Below are positions 33,049 to 38,453 of a DNA stretch of 38,453 bases, in pieces. Both the position numbers and the translations under genes were made by a program. Position 1 is the first letter of the stretch. The number at the start of each line of letters is the position of its first letter. The notes under the pieces were generated by a model, which had not been told where the DNA came from, did no database searches, and worked only from the letters and a program-made list of their open reading frames with translations. Source of the DNA: Fusobacteriaceae bacterium (lineage in GTDB: Bacteria > Fusobacteriota > Fusobacteriia > Fusobacteriales > Fusobacteriaceae); assembly GCA_900764925.1 (NCBI GenBank), contig CAAFPW010000069.1:1-38453 (forward strand), in the 5' to 3' direction.

Positions 33049-33330
33049 ATGATATTATTGAAGTTAGTGTTATTCATAGGAATGTTTTTAGGAACAACTT
33101 ATGGGATAGAGTATTTATTACCACCTTTTGGGCAACTATTTTATACAGACCCTGTTAGTATTTTACTCTCTCTATCTAAGAGTATATCTTATGGAACTGG
33201 GATACCAGAAAAATATTCACTAGGTTTTACAATTTTACTTGTAGGAATACTACCTCTTTTTATAGTGATACAATTGGGTAAAAAATTAAAAAGGAAACAA
33301 AAGAAAAATATAAAATATAGATTCAAATAG
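33049..33330 (+). CDS. Small two-helix membrane protein
   Basis: 93 residues with two hydrophobic segments (about 1-18 and 58-80) and a very basic C-terminal tail (KKLKRKQKKNIKYRF). No family recognised. The start ATG 33049 is chosen because GGGAGG at 33036-33041 lies 7 nt upstream; the in-frame GTG 33034 would sit on that site. It lies between dinB and the DUF2156 gene in the same direction. Confidence 0.6.
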   Translation: MILLKLVLFIGMFLGTTYGIEYLLPPFGQLFYTDPVSILLSLSKSISYGTGIPEKYSLGFTILLVGILPLFIVIQLGKKLKRKQKKNIKYRFK

Positions 33331-33354
33331 GATTTGCATCAAAGGAGAGAACAA

Positions 33355-34230
33355 ATGGAATGGAAAAATCTTGAAATTCAAGATAAGGAAGAGATAGATA
33401 GATATCTCAAAGGAAAGTTTAACATCAGTGACTATAATTTCACAAATCAATATATGTGGAGTATAGGAGAGGAAACAAAATTTAAGATAGAGAATGATGT
33501 CTTGATAGTAAAAGGTATTTTTGATGGGCAAGAGTACTACTATATGCCTGTTCCCAAGGAGAAGAGTGAGGAGAATTTAGAGTCTCTGTATAAGATTATA
33601 GTGGGTATTCTTGAGGAGAATAAGAGAATAATCTTAGTTCCAGAGGAGTGGAAAGCTCTGCTAGAGGAGAGGTTTATTTTAGAAGAAAGAAGAGAGAGCT
33701 TTGACTATATCTATAACTCTGAAGATTTGGGAACATTGAAGGGTAGAAGATACTCAAAGAAAAAAAATAGAATAAATAACTTCAATAAATTATATAATTA
33801 TACCTATGAAAAAATAGATGAGAAAAACATTGAAGAGGTTATAGAGTTTCAAAGAAATTGGTGTATAGGAAGGTTATGTGAAACAATACCAGTTTTAAAA
33901 AATGAGAATTTAGGAATTATGAATCTTTTAAGAAATTTTTCTAAATTGGATTATATAGGAGCTATGATTAAGGTAGATGGAAAGGTTGTAGCTTACTCCT
34001 TAGGAGAGATTTTGAACGAGGAGTATGGAGTTATACATATAGAGAAGGGATTAAACGAGTTTGTTGGAAGTTATCAGATGATAAATCATCTCTTTGCTAA
34101 AAACGAGTTTAATAGTTGTAAATATATAAATAGAGAAGATGATTTTGGGGATGAAGGACTGAGAGAGGCAAAAGAGTCATACCATCCAGTTTTTTTATTG
34201 AAAAAATATGAGATAACTGGGGTAAAATAA
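33355..34230 (+). CDS. DUF2156 (GNAT-like) protein
   Basis: 291-residue cytoplasmic protein that reads as a DUF2156 member, a GNAT-fold family related to the catalytic part of phosphatidylglycerol lysyltransferases. The N-terminus has NFTNQYMWS, a mid-region GRRYSKKKNRINNF, and the C-terminal half has AMIKVDGKVVAYSLGE, IHIEKGLNEFVGSYQMINHLF and NREDDFGDEGLREAKESYHP, which are typical of the family. Its substrate is unknown. No transmembrane segment. AAAGGAGAG lies before ATG 33355; the upstream in-frame TTG would leave no ribosome site. Confidence 0.75.
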   Translation: MEWKNLEIQDKEEIDRYLKGKFNISDYNFTNQYMWSIGEETKFKIENDVLIVKGIFDGQEYYYMPVPKEKSEENLESLYKIIVGILEENKRIILVPEEWKALLEERFILEERRESFDYIYNSEDLGTLKGRRYSKKKNRINNFNKLYNYTYEKIDEKNIEEVIEFQRNWCIGRLCETIPVLKNENLGIMNLLRNFSKLDYIGAMIKVDGKVVAYSLGEILNEEYGVIHIEKGLNEFVGSYQMINHLFAKNEFNSCKYINREDDFGDEGLREAKESYHPVFLLKKYEITGVK

Positions 34231-34245
34231 AGGAGTGAATAGTCT

Positions 34246-34932
34246 ATGGTAACCAAAATTTTAAAATCTTTAGCTATTATTTCAATTCTAGCTATGCAAT
34301 TTGGTTGTGGAGAGAAAAGAGTAGAAAATCATCTAAATGTAGCAACATTGGATTATATAAGTAATGAAAAAAAGATGTATAAGTATGAGTTAAAAATACC
34401 TCAGATAGAGAATGAAAAGAGTGAAGATATCTCCTATTTCAATGTGACAATGAAAGAGGAAGTTAGATATATATTGGAGAACTTATCAGTAGAGGAGAAT
34501 GATGGTAAGATAAAAGACGCCCATATCTCCTATGAGAAACATGAGAATAGTTTTGGAATTCTTTCAATTTCAACTTTGACTAGTGTATATACTGGGGGAG
34601 CACACTTTATAAATAAACTTGAAAGTTATAATATCAACTTAAAAGACAATAGTATATTGACCTTTGATAAGATATTTGATGAGGATGCTTTGGAATATTT
34701 CAATATGAAGATAAATGATCTGATAAGAGATAAAGAGAAGGTAGTGAATACTCAAGGAAAAGAGGTTATCTTCTTTGAAAATGCTGAAGCAGATGTAAGA
34801 AACGCCAATTTATATTTTGAGGGGGATAAGATTGTTTTTGTTTTCTCAGAGTATGACCTATCTCCTTATTCAAGTGGTATGCCTAAGTTTACTTTTGATA
34901 AAAAAGAGATAAAAAAATATTTAAAACTATAA
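34246..34932 (+). CDS. Lipoprotein with DUF4163/DUF3298-like domains
   Basis: The N-terminus is a lipoprotein signal peptide ending in MQFGC (Cys21), so it should be anchored to a membrane. The mature part shows KYELKIPQIENEKSEDISYFNVTMKEEV, VYTGGAHFINKLESYNINLKDNSILTFDKIF and VFSEYDLSPYSSGMPKFTF, which match the DUF4163 then DUF3298 arrangement known from PdaC- and RsiV-type extracytoplasmic proteins. These domains can bind peptidoglycan-related ligands or lysozyme; a role is not shown here. It starts 16 nt after the DUF2156 gene. Confidence 0.75.
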   Translation: MVTKILKSLAIISILAMQFGCGEKRVENHLNVATLDYISNEKKMYKYELKIPQIENEKSEDISYFNVTMKEEVRYILENLSVEENDGKIKDAHISYEKHENSFGILSISTLTSVYTGGAHFINKLESYNINLKDNSILTFDKIFDEDALEYFNMKINDLIRDKEKVVNTQGKEVIFFENAEADVRNANLYFEGDKIVFVFSEYDLSPYSSGMPKFTFDKKEIKKYLKL

Positions 34933-34950
34933 CTAGAACTATAAAAATAG

Positions 34951-34980
34951 TTGATTTATATGTACAAAAAATGATATAAT
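34951..34980 (+). promoter_or_regulatory. Promoter of the ynzC-asnS unit
   Basis: TTGATT at 34951-34956 and consensus TATAAT at 34975-34980 are 18 bp apart, 33 nt before the small gene. Confidence 0.6.
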
Positions 34981-35013
34981 ACTCTGTATATACTTATTTA
35001 ATAGGAGAAAAAA

Positions 35014-35220
35014 ATGGAAATGAAAGATATCATTGCCAAAGTTAACTATTTCTCAAAACTTGCAAGGGAGAGAGAGTTGACAGAGGCAGAAAAAGAAGAG
35101 AGACAAAAATATAGACAACTTTATTTGGAGCAATTTAAAGCTCAAGTGAGAGGACATTTAGATAGAATAAAGATTGTAGATGGAGAAGTTGAAAATAACA
35201 GTAAGATTAAGATAATATAA
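35014..35220 (+). CDS. DUF896 (YnzC/UPF0291) small protein
   Basis: 68 residues, soluble and helical: IIAKVNYFSKLARERELTEAEKEERQKYRQLYLEQFKAQVRGHLDRIKIVD is a clear DUF896 pattern (two-helix hairpin of YnzC). Function unsettled; the Bacillus members are linked to the SOS-regulated region or cell division but this cannot be inferred here. AGGAG is 7 nt before ATG 35014. The asnS start follows 14 nt after its stop. Confidence 0.85.
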   Translation: MEMKDIIAKVNYFSKLARERELTEAEKEERQKYRQLYLEQFKAQVRGHLDRIKIVDGEVENNSKIKII

Positions 35221-35234
35221 CGGGGGCACGTGCT

Positions 35235-36626
35235 ATGAAAAAAGTTACAGTAAAATCTCTATTTAGAGAGACAGAAAAGTACCTAGACCAAGAAGTTGTA
35301 ATAACTGGTTGGGTAAAGAAAATAAGAGACCAAAAAAACTTCGGATTTATAGAGGTAAATGATGGTTCATTCTTCAAAGGAGTTCAAGTTGTATTTGATA
35401 CAAGATTAAGTAACTTTGAAGAGATATCTCGTCTATCAATAATATCTTCAATAGAAGTAAAAGGAAAATTAGTAAAATCACAAGGAGCTGGACAAGCTTT
35501 TGAAATAGTAGCTGAAGAGATAAATGTATTCCAAAAAGCTGACCTAGCTTACCCATTACAAAATAAAAGACATACTTTTGAGTATTTGAGAACAAAAGCT
35601 CACTTAAGACCAAGAACAAACACATTTGCAGCTGTTTTTAGAGTGAGATCAGTAGTTGCTTATGCAATTCACAAATTTTTCCAAGAGAATGGATTTGTTT
35701 ATGTACACACTCCAATTATAACTGGATCAGACTGTGAAGGTGCTGGAGAGATGTTCAGAGTAACTACTCTAGACCTAAACAACTTACCTAAGAAAGAGGA
35801 TGGAACTATTGACAACTCTAAAGATTTCTTTGGTAAAGAAACTAACTTAACAGTAAGTGGACAATTGAGTGGAGAAACTTTCTGTTCAGCATTTAGAAAT
35901 ATCTATACTTTTGGACCAACATTTAGAGCAGAAAACTCTAATACAGCTAGACATGCATCTGAGTTCTGGATGATAGAGCCTGAGATTGCTTTTGCTGACT
36001 TAGAAGCAAATATGGAATTAGCTGAAGCTATGGTAAAATATATAATCAAATTTGTAATGGATGAGTGTCCAGAAGAGATGGAGTTCTTCAATAACTTCAT
36101 AGAAAAAGGATTATTTGATAAATTAAATAATGTATTAAATAGTGACTTTGGAAGACTTACATATACTGAAGCAATAGATATCCTATTAAAATCAGGAAAG
36201 AAATTTGATTACCCTGTTGAGTGGGGAATCGACTTACAAAGTGAACATGAGAGATACTTAGCTGAGGAATATTTCAAAAAACCTGTATTCTTAACAGATT
36301 ATCCTAAGGATATAAAAGCTTTCTATATGAAACTTAACTCAGATGGAAAAACTGTAAGAGCTATGGACCTATTAGCACCAGGAATTGGAGAGATAATTGG
36401 TGGTTCTCAAAGAGAGGACAATTTAGAAATATTAGAAAATAGAATAGTTGAATTGGGAATGAAACCAGAAGATTATGAGTTCTATTTAGATTTAAGAAGA
36501 TTTGGAAGTTTCCCACACTCTGGTTATGGACTAGGATTTGAAAGAATCATAATGTACATCACAGGAATGACTAATATCCGTGACGTAATACCTTTCCCTA
36601 GAACACCAAATAATGCAGAATTTTAA
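35235..36626 (+). CDS. asnS: Asparaginyl-tRNA synthetase
   Basis: Class II enzyme charging tRNA-Asn. The N-terminal OB-fold anticodon domain (VVITGWVKKIRDQKNFGFIEVNDGS) is followed by motif 1 (HTPIITGSDCEGAGEMFRV), motif 2 (FGPTFRAENSNTARHASEFWMIEPE) and motif 3 (HSGYGLGFERIIMYITGMTNIRD). It reads as AsnS rather than AspS: the long KEDGTIDNSKDFFGKETNLTVSGQL region and the C-terminal FPRTPNNAEF match AsnS. 463 residues is normal. Codon use is C-rich, like the acetate genes. It shares a promoter with ynzC. Confidence 0.97.
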   Translation: MKKVTVKSLFRETEKYLDQEVVITGWVKKIRDQKNFGFIEVNDGSFFKGVQVVFDTRLSNFEEISRLSIISSIEVKGKLVKSQGAGQAFEIVAEEINVFQKADLAYPLQNKRHTFEYLRTKAHLRPRTNTFAAVFRVRSVVAYAIHKFFQENGFVYVHTPIITGSDCEGAGEMFRVTTLDLNNLPKKEDGTIDNSKDFFGKETNLTVSGQLSGETFCSAFRNIYTFGPTFRAENSNTARHASEFWMIEPEIAFADLEANMELAEAMVKYIIKFVMDECPEEMEFFNNFIEKGLFDKLNNVLNSDFGRLTYTEAIDILLKSGKKFDYPVEWGIDLQSEHERYLAEEYFKKPVFLTDYPKDIKAFYMKLNSDGKTVRAMDLLAPGIGEIIGGSQREDNLEILENRIVELGMKPEDYEFYLDLRRFGSFPHSGYGLGFERIIMYITGMTNIRDVIPFPRTPNNAEF

Positions 36627-36638
36627 TAAGAGGGGTTT

Positions 36639-37667
36639 ATGATAAAATTTTTTATAGTCTTGTTGAGTTTAGGGATAGTTTTTTATATTGTAACCTATCC
36701 TTACTCTTTCAAACTTTCAAGAAAATTGAAAAGAGTATTGGGCTTTGAAGAGATAACATATATAGAAAATAGAGATTTTGATTATGATAAAATTTCAGCT
36801 CAAGATTTAGATGATAGCCTTATTGTAGAGAGGAGATCTCTCAAATCCAATGGATTTATTGATGAGAGATTAGAGTATATAGTTATTAAAAATAGAGATG
36901 AAGAGAGAGATGATCTACCTTGTTTACTTCTACTTCATGGACTTAGAGACTGTCCAGATGATTGGTTAGAGAGAGGAAGAATCAGAGAGAACTATCTCAC
37001 TCTGTTGAGAGAAAAAAAGATAGATAAGTTGAATATTGTTCTAATTAACTCTGGATATGAGGGAATGGGATGGTATACAAACTTTTCTGGAGATAGGGCA
37101 CATCAATATGAAAACTATATTATGAAGGAGTTACTTCCAGAACTACAAAAGGAATTTCCTAAATCAAACTTTGGAATAGCAGGATTTTCCATGGGAGGAT
37201 ATGGAGCTTTTAAGTTGGGTCTGAAGCATATCAATATCTTTAAGGTCATTGGAAGTTTTTCTGGAGCTACAAGTATAGTGAGAATGAGTGTCAATAGAAG
37301 AGTGATTAGAATTTTTAATGTTCTCTACATTCCTAAGTTTTTATTTAGTGATGAAGATAAGTTACATTTTTTAAGGGTATTTAGTTCATGGGGATATAAA
37401 ATTTTAAGAGAAGATCCATATACACTGTTGAAAAAGATACCAAAGTCTGTATATAGAGATAGGTATTTTTATACAAGTGTGGGAGAAAAGGATGTTGAAA
37501 CTCATCTTATGTTACAACAATGGCTGGATACTGTAGGAAGAATGAAAAAACATAACTACAATTTTGAAGGTCATATTTGCAAAGATGAAACACATACTTG
37601 GGAGTATGTAGCAAGAGATTTAAAAAATTTTTTAGTGTACTTCAATAAAAAGATTAAGAATAATTAA
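36639..37667 (+). CDS. Membrane-anchored esterase (alpha/beta hydrolase, PF00756-like)
   Basis: Residues 1-20 form an N-terminal hydrophobic anchor or uncleaved signal, so the catalytic domain is probably outside the cytoplasm. The domain has LLLLHGLRDCPDDW (oxyanion region), VLINSGYEGMGWYTNF, the nucleophile elbow GFSMGGYGAFKLGL, and a C-terminal DETHTWEYVARDLKNFL, which should carry the catalytic His. It resembles the S-formylglutathione hydrolase/tributyrin esterase group of putative esterases. Substrate unknown. 12 nt after asnS, followed by a terminator. Confidence 0.8.
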   Translation: MIKFFIVLLSLGIVFYIVTYPYSFKLSRKLKRVLGFEEITYIENRDFDYDKISAQDLDDSLIVERRSLKSNGFIDERLEYIVIKNRDEERDDLPCLLLLHGLRDCPDDWLERGRIRENYLTLLREKKIDKLNIVLINSGYEGMGWYTNFSGDRAHQYENYIMKELLPELQKEFPKSNFGIAGFSMGGYGAFKLGLKHINIFKVIGSFSGATSIVRMSVNRRVIRIFNVLYIPKFLFSDEDKLHFLRVFSSWGYKILREDPYTLLKKIPKSVYRDRYFYTSVGEKDVETHLMLQQWLDTVGRMKKHNYNFEGHICKDETHTWEYVARDLKNFLVYFNKKIKNN

Positions 37668-37684
37668 AGATTGAGAAGAGTAGT

Positions 37685-37730
37685 AGAGCAAGTCAGCGAA
37701 ATAAAATAAGCCATACTTGCTCTTTATTCT
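37685..37730 (+). terminator. Rho-independent terminator after the esterase gene
   Basis: AGAGCAAGT at 37685-37693 pairs perfectly with ACTTGCTCT at 37715-37723 across a 21-nt loop, then TTATTCTTT. Confidence 0.7.
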
Positions 37731-37756
37731 TTATATATAATTTTAAGGAGCGAAGA

Positions 37757-38302
37757 ATGAAAAAGATAATTAAAGAGATAATAGTGGTGGAGGGAAGAGA
37801 TGATATCTCTGCTGTGAAAGCTGCTGTGGACGCTGAGATTATTCAAGTAAATGGGTTTGCTGTAAGAAAGAAAGAGAATATTGAAAGAATAAGAGTGGCT
37901 GAAAAAAATAGAGGGATAATAATATTGACTGATCCAGATTATGCAGGGAATGAGATTAGAAAATATATACATAAATTTTTTCCAGAGGCAAAAGATGCCT
38001 ATATCAGAAGATGTGAGGGGACAAAAGATGGAGATATAGGGGTAGAAAATGCTTCACCAGAGGCTATAATCAATGCCCTTGAAAAAGCTAGATGTACAGT
38101 ATCAGAGAACTTACAGGAAAACTTTACTATGAGCTATCTTATGGAATGTGGCTTAGTAGGAGGAGCTGAAGCTAGTGAGAGAAGAGAGAAAGTGGGAGGA
38201 AAATTAGGAATAGGATATTCTAATGGGAAACAATTTCTTTCTAAATTAAATAGATATGGAATAAGTAAAGAGGAGTTTGAAGAGGCTCTTAAATCTATTT
38301 AA
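37757..38302 (+). CDS. rnmV: Ribonuclease M5
   Basis: Cuts precursor 5S rRNA to its mature ends, with the help of ribosomal protein L18. The Toprim domain fills the N-terminal half: IIVVEGRDDISAVKAAV has the catalytic Glu; IIILTDPDYAGNEIRKYI holds the DxD-like pair. The C-terminal half (GDIGVENASPEAIINAL and later YSNGKQFLSKLNRYGISKEEFEEAL) is specific to RNase M5. 181 residues is the family length. TTAAGGAG precedes ATG 37757. A possible -10 TATAAT at 37736-37741 is so close to the ribosome site that I do not count it. Confidence 0.94.
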   Translation: MKKIIKEIIVVEGRDDISAVKAAVDAEIIQVNGFAVRKKENIERIRVAEKNRGIIILTDPDYAGNEIRKYIHKFFPEAKDAYIRRCEGTKDGDIGVENASPEAIINALEKARCTVSENLQENFTMSYLMECGLVGGAEASERREKVGGKLGIGYSNGKQFLSKLNRYGISKEEFEEALKSI

Positions 38303-38411
38303 AAATTACAATTTATTTGATTAGAAACTCAAGCCCAACTATTTAATTTTAGATGAAAACTAAGGATTGTTTCAGACTACTAAAAGTTGATTAACTATGG
38401 CTTACTTCACT

Positions 38412-38451
38412 AAAAACGCAAGGGTTAAGTCTTCGACTTATTGCGTTTTTT
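38412..38451 (+). terminator. Strong hairpin with T-run at the window end
   Basis: AAAACGCAA (from 38413) pairs with TTGCGTTTT, enclosing an inner TAAGTC-TTC-GACTTA helix, then TTTTTTAG. It could be the terminator of rnmV (110 nt away) or of something that starts in the gap 38303-38411, in which I can see no gene. Confidence 0.6.
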
Positions 38452-38453
38452 AG

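Noticed and set aside
1..38453. CRISPR array, tRNA, rRNA or transposase gene
   Set aside because: No regularly spaced repeats, no tRNA cloverleaf or conserved rRNA stretches, and no transposase-like frame were seen on reading both strands.

Overview
The window is AT-rich chromosomal DNA from what looks like a Fusobacterium or close relative (phylum Fusobacteriota). Three things point there. Several gene orders are like those of Firmicutes (dprA-topA-trmFO-xer-hslV, rnmV, a YqeH-type GTPase, a YnzC/DUF896 protein). A complete outer-membrane usher system shows a Gram-negative envelope. The metabolism is fermentative (pta-ackA next to a one-chain pyruvate:ferredoxin oxidoreductase). The species call is inference; no rRNA gene is present.

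Layout. 1-3.9 kb: the end of an ABC permease and its ATPase, then a secreted alkaline phosphatase with a Pho-box-like promoter, and a YibE/F membrane protein; this reads as a phosphorus-scavenging locus. 4-18.5 kb: a long plus-strand run of genome-maintenance and RNA/ribosome genes: uvrB, xseA, a TPR lipoprotein-like secreted protein, dprA, topA, trmFO, a degenerate Xer-type recombinase, hslV without hslU, a YqeH-type GTPase, a pseudopilin-like protein, a COG2509-type flavoprotein and ftsY. 18.6-24.6 kb: pta, ackA and nifJ/por, which turn pyruvate into acetyl-CoA, acetyl phosphate, acetate and ATP. These genes use many more C-ending codons than their neighbours, as highly expressed genes do.

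24.7-31.6 kb is the accessory region: six tightly packed minus-strand genes, all with export signals, encoding in order of transcription an orphan family-5 solute-binding-like protein, a two-domain tip-adhesin-like subunit, an outer-membrane usher, a MORN/YwqK-repeat protein, a major pilin and a periplasmic chaperone. This is a chaperone-usher pilus operon with two non-standard components and a terminator-like hairpin in its probable leader. It is the strongest candidate for an undescribed system here.

31.9-38.4 kb returns to the plus strand: dinB, a small membrane protein, a DUF2156 protein, a DUF4163/DUF3298-type lipoprotein, ynzC, asnS, a membrane-anchored esterase and rnmV, ending in a strong hairpin. 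I found no tRNA, rRNA, CRISPR array or complete insertion sequence. All assignments are by reading the sequence; no database search was run.
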